This document shows, piece after piece, positions 1-7,712 of a DNA stretch of 42,445 bases. The DNA comes from CALBZH01 sp964538515 (GTDB lineage: Bacteria; Desulfobacterota; Syntrophobacteria; Syntrophobacterales; Syntrophobacteraceae). The stretch spans positions 1-42,445 of the forward strand of contig CAZIEW010000047.1 of assembly GCA_964538515.1 (NCBI GenBank), written 5' to 3'. The notes under the pieces are model-generated. The model made no database searches and had not been told where the DNA came from. It saw nothing but the letters and a program-made list of their open reading frames with translations. Positions within the stretch are counted from its first letter, which is position 1. Each line of letters opens with the position of its first letter. The position numbers were made by a program, and so were the translations under genes.

Positions 1-519
1 ATGGCGCTATTGAGCATTTGCACTTACCCGGACCCTGTCTTGCGCAAAAAAGCCACCCCGGTGGAGAACCTGGATCGGGAGATCCGAAAACTCATTGATG
101 ACATGGCGGAGACCATGTATGGTGCGCCTGGAATCGGACTGGCCGCCAACCAGGTGGGGAAACAGCAGCAGGTGATCGTGGTGGATCTGCAGCGGCCCGA
201 GTATGAAGGCGGTCTTCTTGTGCTGGTCAACCCGAAGATCATCGCGGCGAGCGGGGAGATCACCTACGAGGAAGGCTGCCTGAGTGTCCCGGAGTTTTTC
301 TCACACGTCAAACGGTACAGCGATATCACGGTCAGGGCGCTGGATCAGCATGCAAAGCCCATTGAACTGAATGCCTCCGGGCTGTTGGCCGTCGTGCTGC
401 AGCACGAAATCGATCACTTGGAAGGAAGGCTCTTCATCGACCATTTGGGAGCGACCTCCAAGGACATCTTCAAGAGGAAATGGAAACGCAAGCTGAAGGA
501 AGAGAAAGAGGAGCGATAA
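1..519 (+). CDS. def: Peptide deformylase
   Basis: Removes the formyl group from the N-terminal methionine of new proteins in the cytoplasm. The 172-residue length is normal for the family. All three signature motifs are present: GIGLAANQ at residues 44-51, EGCLSVP at 91-97 and HEIDH at 135-139. Cys93, His135 and His139 are the expected metal ligands and Glu136 the catalytic acid. The Lys/Glu-rich C-terminal tail is common. The gene starts at the first base of the window, so its ribosome-binding site and promoter are not visible. It overlaps or abuts fmt, whose enzyme adds the formyl group that this one removes, a classic pairing. Identification is secure; the start is plausible but untestable here. 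Confidence 0.96.
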   Translation: MALLSICTYPDPVLRKKATPVENLDREIRKLIDDMAETMYGAPGIGLAANQVGKQQQVIVVDLQRPEYEGGLLVLVNPKIIAASGEITYEEGCLSVPEFFSHVKRYSDITVRALDQHAKPIELNASGLLAVVLQHEIDHLEGRLFIDHLGATSKDIFKRKWKRKLKEEKEER

Positions 520-1457
520 AGTGGCCTGCGGTTGTCTTCTTCGGGACCCCCGCTTTTGCGGTTCCGACATTGGAGAAGCTCGCGGGTTCAGGGGTGCCGA
601 TCCCACTGGTCGTCACTCAGCCTGATCGACCAAGCGGGCGCGGCAAGAAGCTGACCCCTCCTCCTGTCAAAATGGTGGCTCAGCAGTTGGGAATTCCGGT
701 TTACCAGCCTGAACGGCTCAAGGCAGCATCGGCACGCACGACTCTAACCGAGCATCAAGGTGAGTGTGCGGTCGTGGTTGCCTACGGTCAGATCATCCCG
801 CAGCATCTCCTGGATCTTTTTCCCTTGGGTGCCCTGAATATCCATGGATCCCTGTTGCCCCGTCTGCGCGGCGCAGCCCCGATGCAGCGGTCGATCTTGA
901 CGGGAGAGCGGACAACGGGGGTCAGCATCATGCTCCTGGATGCGGGGATGGATACGGGGCCGGTTCTCGGCCGGCGCGAGCTTCAGATCGGCGAGTCGGA
1001 GACTTTTGGCTCACTCCACGACCGAATGGCCCAAGAAGGCGCCGACTTCCTCCTCGAGATCCTTGCGGATTGGAAGGGAGGCAGAATCGCTCCTGAGCCG
1101 CAAAATGAAGCCGATGCAACATATGCTCCCCCCGTTCGGAAAGATGAGCTGAAGATTGACTGGAGCCTGCCCGCCGTGCAGCTCGTCAACACCATTCGGG
1201 CTTTTGACCCCATACCGGGGGCGTTTGGCTATTGGGGCGGCCGCAGGATCAAGTGCTTCGGGGCTGCGCTGAGCACCTTGAGACAAGAGGGGCGAGCGGG
1301 GAGGGTACTCGGGGCTGGAGAGCAAGGGCTGATTGTCCTGGCAGGCGACGGTATTGCCCTCAGCATCGGGGAGTTGCAGCTGGAAGGGCAGCGAAGGGTT
1401 CCGGCGAGTGCTTTTTTGAGAGGCCACCCCATCCATCGTGACACTTACCTTGAATGA
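480..1457 (+). CDS. fmt: Methionyl-tRNA formyltransferase
   Basis: Formylates initiator Met-tRNA using 10-formyltetrahydrofolate. The N-terminal fold begins with VVFFGTPAFAVPTLEKL. The catalytic Asn and His lie in NIHGSLLP, and the Asp lies in LDAGMDTGP. The C-terminal OB-like tRNA-binding domain covers roughly the last 110 residues. The start is odd. The only in-frame ATG (480) lies 40 bases inside def and gives about 18 residues before the usual family start, with an AGAGGA motif only 1-2 bases upstream. The purine-rich stretch just before 516 would suit a start near 516, but the codons there are ATA/AAG. The stop overlaps the next gene in an ATGA, so def-fmt-DUF116-rsmB looks like one operon. 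Function is certain, start uncertain. Confidence 0.95.
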   Translation: METQAEGRERGAIKWPAVVFFGTPAFAVPTLEKLAGSGVPIPLVVTQPDRPSGRGKKLTPPPVKMVAQQLGIPVYQPERLKAASARTTLTEHQGECAVVVAYGQIIPQHLLDLFPLGALNIHGSLLPRLRGAAPMQRSILTGERTTGVSIMLLDAGMDTGPVLGRRELQIGESETFGSLHDRMAQEGADFLLEILADWKGGRIAPEPQNEADATYAPPVRKDELKIDWSLPAVQLVNTIRAFDPIPGAFGYWGGRRIKCFGAALSTLRQEGRAGRVLGAGEQGLIVLAGDGIALSIGELQLEGQRRVPASAFLRGHPIHRDTYLE

Positions 1458-2281
1458 AGCTCGCAGTGAAGATGATGAAAAAGAACACGGGGCTTTCCGG
1501 CTCGAGCCCGCTGCGATCTCCCGATAAGGTGACCTTCATCGGTCTTCTCGGGCTGACCGTGGTTCTGTTTCTGGTCGGATTGAGTGCCTTCTACGTCATC
1601 CCTTATTGGGGGCTCACCCGGCTCAACTCCCATTTGCCCTGGATCCTCGGATTGATCCTGGCAGTCGGGGGTGCTGTCATCGTTCTCGCCTTGCTTCTGC
1701 TCATTGCGGCTTCGATGCTGGGGCACGATGTCGTGATGTCCAGGCGGATCCGGGGCCCTGCCGCAAGGTTTTTGCTGCCTGTGCTGGTGCTGGTCGGCAA
1801 GGTCGTGGGGCTGAGCCGTGAGCAGGTTCAGCATGCATTTGTGGCAGTCAACAATGAGCTTGTCATGGCCCATTGCCGTAACGGCACACCGCCTCGCTCG
1901 ATACTCCTCCTCATGCCGCATTGCCTTCAAGACAAGGATTGCTCCGTCAAGATCACCCACAAGGTCGAGAACTGCAAACGTTGCGGCAAGTGCCGCATCA
2001 AGGACCTGCTCGAGGTTACCGAGAAATACGGTGTGGATCTGGCCGTCGCGACGGGAGGAACGCTTGCCAGGCGGATCGTGAAAGAGAAGCGCCCGGACCT
2101 CATTATCGCCGTGGCGTGCGAGCGGGATCTCACCAGCGGCATCCAAGACACCATTCCCCTTCCGGTCTACGGCATCTTCAACGAACGCCCCTTCGGTCCT
2201 TGTTTGAACACCCAGGTGGCCATGGACCGAGTGGAGGCAGTGCTCAGTGAGATCGCATTGCTCCAGCGCGAAAAAGCATGA
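1454..2281 (+). CDS. DUF116 membrane-anchored cysteine-rich protein
   Basis: Function is unknown; the sequence fits the DUF116 family. Two hydrophobic segments (about residues 26-50 and 63-90) should anchor it in the inner membrane. The C-terminal part faces one side and holds conserved cysteines at 141, 157, 163, 174, 177, 180 and 222. The CxxCxxC at 174-180 suggests a metal or Fe-S site (inference). The start ATG overlaps the fmt stop, and the stop overlaps the rsmB start (ATGA at both ends), so it is translationally coupled between two translation-related genes. DUF116 genes are known beside fmt and rsmB in related bacteria, but I know of no assigned activity. Confidence 0.85.
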   Translation: MKLAVKMMKKNTGLSGSSPLRSPDKVTFIGLLGLTVVLFLVGLSAFYVIPYWGLTRLNSHLPWILGLILAVGGAVIVLALLLLIAASMLGHDVVMSRRIRGPAARFLLPVLVLVGKVVGLSREQVQHAFVAVNNELVMAHCRNGTPPRSILLLMPHCLQDKDCSVKITHKVENCKRCGKCRIKDLLEVTEKYGVDLAVATGGTLARRIVKEKRPDLIIAVACERDLTSGIQDTIPLPVYGIFNERPFGPCLNTQVAMDRVEAVLSEIALLQREKA

Positions 2282-3630
2282 TCGGCGCTCGAAGTCTGGC
2301 CCACCAGATTTTGCTGCACCTGGAACGGAAGTCCGGTTATCCCGATCGCCTCTTGCGCGCGACGTTGAGCCGGCATTCTTCCATGGACCCACGTGACCGC
2401 GCCCTCTTGACCGAGCTCGTCTATGGCGTCTTGAGGTGGCGGGGTCGGCTGGACTGGCACATCGATCAGCTCAGCAAGGTTCGATCCGACAAGATTGCAC
2501 CCGCCACACGGTCTCTCCTTCGCGTCGCCCTTTATCAGCTGCTCTTCTTGGATCGCATCCCGGCCCATGCGGCCGTGAACGAGGCTGTGTCGCTGTGCAA
2601 GGCCACGCAGCCGCAGCACGTGGTGCGATTTGTCAACGGGGTCCTCCGGGAGGCCGTTCGGCGGGGCGACGATTGGAATTGGCCGTCAGCTGAAACGGCA
2701 ATGGATCAGCGCATTTCGGTGCTCCATGCTCATCCGCTCTGGTTCGTGCGGCGCTGCATCCAGGAGCTGGGAGCTCGAGCAACCGAAGAGCTGTGCGAGG
2801 CCAACAACCGGCAGGCCCCGATGGTTTTGCGAGTCAACGGCCTCAAGACATCCGAGCAAGCCGTGGTCGACGGGCTGAAGGAGGAGGGGCTTGAAGCTTC
2901 CGCCGCGCCCAACGTCCACGGAGCCATCCGGATTGTGAGCCCGAAGCTCGACATCGCTTCAACCGGCGCGTACCGGGATGGATGGATCCAGGTCCAGGAT
3001 GAGGCGTCCCAACTGATAGGGCATCTGGTGTCTCCCTCGCCTGGAGACCGTGTCTTGGACCTCTGTGCGGGCTTTGGCGGGAAATCGACCCACTTGGCCA
3101 TCCTCATGAAAAACAAGGGGGAGATTCTCGCTGTGGACCGGTCCGCGTGGAAGCTCGAAGAGCTCGAGGGGAACGCCCGCCGGCAGGGTGTTTCGATCGT
3201 TCGCACGATTTCAAAGGATATCGTGGAGCTGGAAGCAGCCGGAGTCGGTCTGTTCGATCGGGTCCTGATCGATGCCCCTTGCAGCGGCTTTGGAGCTCTG
3301 CGACGCAATCCCGACATCAAATGGCGACGCCACCCCAAGGATCCCTATCGTTTCAGCCTGGTGCAGAGCCAACTGCTCAACCGCGCGGCCCAACTGGTTC
3401 GTCCGGGTGGGATTCTGGTGTATGCGACCTGCACCGTCTTCGAGGAGGAAAATGAGCGCGTGGCTTCCGGCTTTCTGGAAGCCCATTCGGGGTGGGTACA
3501 GGAGCCGGCTGCCCCCTATCTGCCTGGAGGCCATGAGCTTTGGACGGCGGGACCGTACCTGCGGACCTGGCCGCACCTCCATCACATGGATGGATTTTTC
3601 GGCGCGCGTTTTCGCCGTCAGGCACAATAG
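2278..3630 (+). CDS. rsmB: 16S rRNA (cytosine-967-C5)-methyltransferase
   Basis: Methylates C967 of 16S rRNA using S-adenosylmethionine. The 450-residue protein has an N-terminal NusB-like RNA-binding domain (about 1-145) and a C-terminal Rossmann methyltransferase domain. The SAM-binding motif is LDLCAGFGGKSTHLA. DAPCSGFG carries one conserved Cys, and YATCTVFEEEN carries the catalytic Cys that attacks C6 of cytosine. It starts with an ATGA overlap on the DUF116 gene and ends the def-led operon. Downstream, about 200 bases separate it from convergent metG, with a hairpin in between. Related 5-methylcytosine RNA enzymes (RsmF, YebU) lack the NusB-like domain, so RsmB is the best name. Confidence 0.95.
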   Translation: MIGARSLAHQILLHLERKSGYPDRLLRATLSRHSSMDPRDRALLTELVYGVLRWRGRLDWHIDQLSKVRSDKIAPATRSLLRVALYQLLFLDRIPAHAAVNEAVSLCKATQPQHVVRFVNGVLREAVRRGDDWNWPSAETAMDQRISVLHAHPLWFVRRCIQELGARATEELCEANNRQAPMVLRVNGLKTSEQAVVDGLKEEGLEASAAPNVHGAIRIVSPKLDIASTGAYRDGWIQVQDEASQLIGHLVSPSPGDRVLDLCAGFGGKSTHLAILMKNKGEILAVDRSAWKLEELEGNARRQGVSIVRTISKDIVELEAAGVGLFDRVLIDAPCSGFGALRRNPDIKWRRHPKDPYRFSLVQSQLLNRAAQLVRPGGILVYATCTVFEEENERVASGFLEAHSGWVQEPAAPYLPGGHELWTAGPYLRTWPHLHHMDGFFGARFRRQAQ

Positions 3631-3733
3631 CCTTGGCGAATCGGGTGGAAGGACTTCGGCTCAGACCGGCCGGCTGACCCCTCGCGTCCGTGGGGGTGCC
3701 CAGGTTTCGAGCCTCGGAGCTGTTCAGGGATGA

Positions 3734-3772
3734 CCGAAACGACCCCACGGGGGTCGTGCGGAGTCGTTTCGG
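3734..3772. terminator. Hairpin between convergent rsmB and metG
   Basis: Two mutually exclusive stems can form. The outer one pairs CCGAAACGAC (3734-3743) with GTCGTTTCGG (3763-3772). The inner one pairs ACGACCCC (3739-3746) with GGGGTCGT (3750-3757) around a 3-base loop. It sits between the 3' ends of two convergent genes and could end transcription in both directions. No good U-tract follows on either strand, so intrinsic termination is only a guess. Confidence 0.45.
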
Positions 3773-3830
3773 ATGTTCCATCCTTGAAGCCTGAGCGCTG
3801 ACACCTGAAACCGGCGCTCGTGCTTATGGT

Positions 3831-5759
3831 CTAAGAAACTCTGCAGCCGGGCGTCACGGGCTGCTCCGGTGAGAGCAGTCTCAATGCGTCCCCGTCTTTG
3901 ACCGCCAGAACCATCCCGTGCGATTCGACCCCCATCAACTTGGCCGGTTGGAGATTGGCCAGCAGGACGACCTGTTTGCCGATCACGTCTTGCGGGGCAT
4001 GGCTGGCTGCGATTCCGGCGACCACCTGGCGCTCTTCTCCGATGTCCACGATCAGCTTGAGGAGCTTTTTGGACTTCGGAATGGCTTCGGCGTGCTTGAC
4101 CAGACCAATCCGAAGGTCGATTTGTCGAAAAGCGTCAATGGAAATCGGGGACGGGCCGTCGGCGGGTTTTTCCTCCGGTTGGGCCGGCGGAGCAGGCGTC
4201 TTGGCTGCCTTGGGCGGGGCTTTGAGGTCGATCCTGGGAAAGAGGGCATCCCCCTTGCTGACGGTCACACCCTCCTGCAACGATCCCCAGCCTCCATCCA
4301 CGTCCAGACGCAAGTCCTCAATCGCCTTGGGAATCCCTAGGCGATGGAGCATCTTTCGCGCGGTCTCGGGCATCGCAGGGGCGACCAGGACCGCGACGGC
4401 CTTGTTGACTTCAAGCAGGGTCCGAATCACGGTCTGCAAGCGCGCTCCCTTTTCCGGATTCTTTGCCAGGGTCCAGGGCCCCACCTGGTCGATGTATTTG
4501 TTCGCAGCATTGATGCACTCCCAGATCGATATCAACGCCTTGTGGAAGCCGAGCCTGGGCACGTGCTCCACGAACTGCAGCCTGGCTTCGTCCACCTTGG
4601 CGGCCAACTGCTGATCGAGATCCTCCAGCGGGGAGCCGAAAGGGGGCACCTTGCCGCCGAAGTACTTGTCGGTCATGGCCAGAGTGCGGCTGAACAGGTT
4701 TCCGAGATCGTTGGCCAAATCCGCGTTGATCCGCTGGACGAGGGCGTCCATGTTGAAATTTGCGTCCAGGCCGAAGACCATTTCGCGCAGCATGAAGTAC
4801 CGGAATGCGTCCAGACCGAATTCTTCGACCAGGTCGAGGGGCCGTACGACCGTCCCCTTGCTCTTGCTCATCTTGCCGTCGTCGATCCGCCAGTAGCCGT
4901 GGACGTTCAGGTGGTTGTAGAGGGGGATGCCCGCGGATTTGAGCATGGTAGGCCAGTAGATCCCGTGGGGCTTCAGGATGTCTTTGGCGATCAGGTGCTG
5001 CACGGAGGGCCAGTATGCGGAAAACTTCGGCCCGTCCGGGTATCCGAGGGCGGAGACGTAGTTGATGAGCGCGTCGAACCACACATAGGTGACGTAACGG
5101 TCGTCGAAGGGGAGGGTGATGCCCCAGCTGAGTCGTTCTTTCGGGCGCGAAATGCACAGGTCTTCCAGGGGCTCCTTCAAGAAAGAGAGGACCTCGTTGC
5201 GATACCGTTCGGGTCTGATGAAATCCGGGTGGGCGTGAATGTGATCAATGAGCCACTGCTGGTACTTGCTCATGCGAAAAAAATAGTTGGCCTCCTCGCG
5301 CTCGATCGGCTCCTTGTCGTGGTCCGGGCATTTTCCGTCCACCAGCTCCCGCTCGGTGTAAAAGCGCTCGCAGCCGACGCAATAGAGTCCCCGGTAGGTG
5401 CTGAAATAAATGTCCCCGGCGTCGTGGACCTTCTTCAGGATTTCCTGGACAACGCGAATGTGGGCGTAGTCCGTCGTTCGGATAAACTGGTCGTTGCTGA
5501 TGTTGAGCTTCGGCCAGGTGTCTCGGAAAATCCGGCTGATTCGGTCGACGTATTCCTTGGGAGCCACGCCTGCGTCGCTTGCCGCCTGCACGATCTTGTC
5601 TCCGTGCTCGTCCGTGCCCGTGAGGAAGAATGTCTGAAATCCCATCAGCCGATGAAATCGAGCGAGAACGTCTGCAATGACGGTTGTATAGGCATGTCCG
5701 ATGTGTGGCTCGGCGTTTACATAGTAGATCGGAGTGGTGATGTAGAAGGCTTGTGTCAT
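3831..5759 (-). CDS. metG: Methionyl-tRNA synthetase
   Basis: Charges tRNA-Met with methionine. It is a class I enzyme of 642 residues. The HIGH motif is at residues 19-22, in YVNAEPHIGHAYT. A zinc-knuckle insertion with CVGC and a later CPDH lies at about 127-148, and KMSKSKG lies near 295-300. A C-terminal tRNA-binding (EMAP/TRBD) domain of about 105 residues starts near 535, after a Pro/Ala/Lys-rich linker; this appended domain mediates dimerisation in many bacteria. The ATG overlaps the stop of the upstream PSP1 gene (ATGA), so it is translationally coupled as the last gene of the yhaM-holB-PSP1-metG group. Confidence 0.97.
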   Translation of the reverse strand: MTQAFYITTPIYYVNAEPHIGHAYTTVIADVLARFHRLMGFQTFFLTGTDEHGDKIVQAASDAGVAPKEYVDRISRIFRDTWPKLNISNDQFIRTTDYAHIRVVQEILKKVHDAGDIYFSTYRGLYCVGCERFYTERELVDGKCPDHDKEPIEREEANYFFRMSKYQQWLIDHIHAHPDFIRPERYRNEVLSFLKEPLEDLCISRPKERLSWGITLPFDDRYVTYVWFDALINYVSALGYPDGPKFSAYWPSVQHLIAKDILKPHGIYWPTMLKSAGIPLYNHLNVHGYWRIDDGKMSKSKGTVVRPLDLVEEFGLDAFRYFMLREMVFGLDANFNMDALVQRINADLANDLGNLFSRTLAMTDKYFGGKVPPFGSPLEDLDQQLAAKVDEARLQFVEHVPRLGFHKALISIWECINAANKYIDQVGPWTLAKNPEKGARLQTVIRTLLEVNKAVAVLVAPAMPETARKMLHRLGIPKAIEDLRLDVDGGWGSLQEGVTVSKGDALFPRIDLKAPPKAAKTPAPPAQPEEKPADGPSPISIDAFRQIDLRIGLVKHAEAIPKSKKLLKLIVDIGEERQVVAGIAASHAPQDVIGKQVVLLANLQPAKLMGVESHGMVLAVKDGDALRLLSPEQPVTPGCRVS

Positions 5760-6559
5760 GAGGCTCCCTTTTCGATGGGGTCGAAGCGCTTTTCGACCTC
5801 CCGACCGTCTTCCATCAGGACCGTGATCGTCCTTTCCAAGACATTCTGGCGAATCACTTTCCCGCGTCCTTCGGGCAGTTCTATCTTCTTGCCGATCTTG
5901 GGCATGTCCTTCTTCAATTCACGGTAGGTTTCGTACTCGTATTGAAGGCAGCACATCAGGCGGCCGCACGCTCCAGAAATCTTGCTGGGGTTGAGGCTCA
6001 GGTTCTGCTCTTTGGCCATCTTGATGGAAACCGCGTGGAAGTTCTTGAGAAACGTACTGCAGCACAAAGGTCTGCCGCAGCCTCCAAGGCCGCCGACCAT
6101 CTTTGCCTGGTTTCGTATCCCGATCTGTCGCAGCTCGACGCGGGTTCTCAGCCGTCGCACCAAGTCTTTCAGGAGCTCGCGGAAGTCGACTCGCCCTTCG
6201 GCAGTGAAATAAAAGATCACCTTGCTGCCGTCGAAGAAATACTCGACGTCGACCAGGTTCATGGCAAGGCCGTGCGCCTGGATCCTGTCCAGGCAATAGG
6301 ACTTGGCTTCTCTTTCGAAGTCGGCGTTGATCCTCAGCTTCTCGATCTCGCCGGCCGTTGCGAGCCGCTCGATCGTCTTGATTCCAGAGATGTGGCGGCA
6401 GCAGTCGGCCGGATATCCGATTTCGGCGACATAGCCCAATCCAGTGCCTTGCTCGGTCTGGACAACGACGTAGTCTCCCTTCTTGACAACATGCTCTCCC
6501 GGGGAGAAGTAATAAATCTTACCTCCTGTTCGGAAGCGAATCCCAATCACTTTGTCCAT
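5756..6559 (-). CDS. PSP1 domain protein (YaaT-like regulatory iron-sulfur subunit family)
   Basis: This 267-residue protein has the PSP1 C-terminal domain. It has two dense Cys clusters, GGCGRPLCCSTFLKNF and GACGRLMCCLQYEYETY, that are characteristic of the YaaT/RicT branch. In Bacillus, RicT acts with partners on RNA processing and phosphorelay; the role in Desulfobacterota is not established. The start at 6559 is chosen because GGAAGG lies a few bases upstream and MDKVIGIRFRTGGK matches the family N-terminus. A longer frame would add 52 low-quality residues. The gene overlaps the 3' end of holB by 41 bases and metG by 4. The holB-yaaT pairing is also found in Firmicutes, so this is old synteny. 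Confidence 0.88.
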   Translation of the reverse strand: MDKVIGIRFRTGGKIYYFSPGEHVVKKGDYVVVQTEQGTGLGYVAEIGYPADCCRHISGIKTIERLATAGEIEKLRINADFEREAKSYCLDRIQAHGLAMNLVDVEYFFDGSKVIFYFTAEGRVDFRELLKDLVRRLRTRVELRQIGIRNQAKMVGGLGGCGRPLCCSTFLKNFHAVSIKMAKEQNLSLNPSKISGACGRLMCCLQYEYETYRELKKDMPKIGKKIELPEGRGKVIRQNVLERTITVLMEDGREVEKRFDPIEKGAS

Positions 6560-7538
6560 GTAGACCTTCCCTGATCGCAAGGCATATGTGCTCGAGCGCG
6601 AGCTGCTTGTTGGCATTGAATCGAAGTCGTGTGAGCGCTTCTTCCGCTTTTTCATACAGCCCGAAGAGCGTTTCGGGGGGTACCGTGAGCGCCAGACGGA
6701 GGATCCTGCTCCCATCCTTTCGAAGGGGAAGGATCAGCGGCAAATCCAGACTGGCGCGAGCGAAGGCGCACACCAGGAGTTTAATACATTCCAGATCCTG
6801 CTCCAAGTCTTCGGATTTCTTGGCCCACTGAGCGGTAACGGAAAAGAAATCGGTCATCGGACCCTCGCAAAGCCGCTCCAGCTCCGTCACGATTCTCCCG
6901 ATCTGCTCGATCCATTCGCCGTTGACAAGCCTGCGGGCCCGCTCCAGACTTCCACCGGCCAAAGCCGACCAATCCCGTGCCTGATCTTCCGAGAGACGTC
7001 CTTCCTGCCGCATGAAAGTCTGGATCATTCGATCGTCCAAGGGCTGGAAACGAATGTGGCAGCATCGAGAGACAATGGTCGGAAGCAGCATTTGTGGCTC
7101 GAGAACCGTTAGAATAAAGAGGTTCTGAGGCGGAGGCTCCTCAAGAATCTTGAGGAGAGCGTTTGCGGCTTCTTCTTTGAGATGCTGTGCCTCTTCGAGG
7201 ATCACAACCCTTATCCGTGCCTCGAAGGGTCTGAACCGAGCGCGCTCCTTGATCTCGCGGACCTGGTCGACCTTGATGAACGCTCCCTGGCTCCTGACGA
7301 TGTGGATATCCGGATGAATTCCCCCCGTGGCTTTGCGGCACGGAGCACACGCATCGCAGCCGTCCTCTGCGAGTGGATCCAGACAATTCAAGTACTTGGC
7401 AAGCTCCAGCGCCATCTCCCGCTTGCCCGCTCCCGCGATTCCACTGAATAGAAAGGCATGCGGTACCTGGGCTTTCCTGATCACCTGAATCAGGAAGCGC
7501 TTCGCTCTCTCCTGCCCTGGAATGTGTCGGATCGCCAT
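6519..7538 (-). CDS. holB: DNA polymerase III subunit delta'
   Basis: Clamp-loader subunit of the replicative polymerase. It is an AAA+ protein with a P-loop in SGIAGAGKREMA. A zinc-binding Cys cluster follows (LNC, then CDACAPC), and a sensor-type VSRCCHIRF segment lies farther on. The start at 7538 (MAIRHIPGQERAKR) gives about 339 residues and matches the family. ATGs at 7550 and 7583 are alternatives, and none has a strong ribosome-binding site. The final 41 bases overlap the PSP1 gene. A palindromic repeat at 7607-7712 separates it from the upstream HD nuclease, so it may be partly uncoupled from that gene. Confidence 0.9.
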   Translation of the reverse strand: MAIRHIPGQERAKRFLIQVIRKAQVPHAFLFSGIAGAGKREMALELAKYLNCLDPLAEDGCDACAPCRKATGGIHPDIHIVRSQGAFIKVDQVREIKERARFRPFEARIRVVILEEAQHLKEEAANALLKILEEPPPQNLFILTVLEPQMLLPTIVSRCCHIRFQPLDDRMIQTFMRQEGRLSEDQARDWSALAGGSLERARRLVNGEWIEQIGRIVTELERLCEGPMTDFFSVTAQWAKKSEDLEQDLECIKLLVCAFARASLDLPLILPLRKDGSRILRLALTVPPETLFGLYEKAEEALTRLRFNANKQLALEHICLAIREGLHGQSDWDSLPNRR

Positions 7539-7606
7539 CGATCTGTGCATCCTGAGGTTTGGTTTCCACGGGTCCAATCCCATGAATCTCGGGGCCAGAG
7601 CCTGCC

Positions 7607-7712
7607 AGTGCTCTGTCAACTTTTTTTCGCAAGGTACACCCCCCTTTGCTTCCAACCTCGAGGGGGTTGGGGGGTCTTCTCTTGCCCGGTAAAACTTCTT
7701 TGACAGAGCACT
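7607..7712. repeat. MITE-like palindromic repeat, copy A
   Basis: This 106-bp element has perfect 13-bp terminal inverted repeats: AGTGCTCTGTCAA at 7607-7619 and TTGACAGAGCACT at 7700-7712. Inside are a C-run followed by a G-run able to pair, and a TTGCCCGG block near the right end. Two related copies occur at 20686-20788 (same orientation) and 39688-39793 (opposite orientation). It encodes no protein. It lies in the intergenic space of the yhaM-holB operon. Its right terminus includes the first two bases (CT of plus-strand CTA) of the HD nuclease stop codon. Confidence 0.88.

Noticed and set aside
4344..5927. A 527-codon plus-strand open frame opposite metG
   Set aside because: Its translation is Val/Asp/Glu-rich with no family resemblance. 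The opposite strand encodes a complete methionyl-tRNA synthetase.
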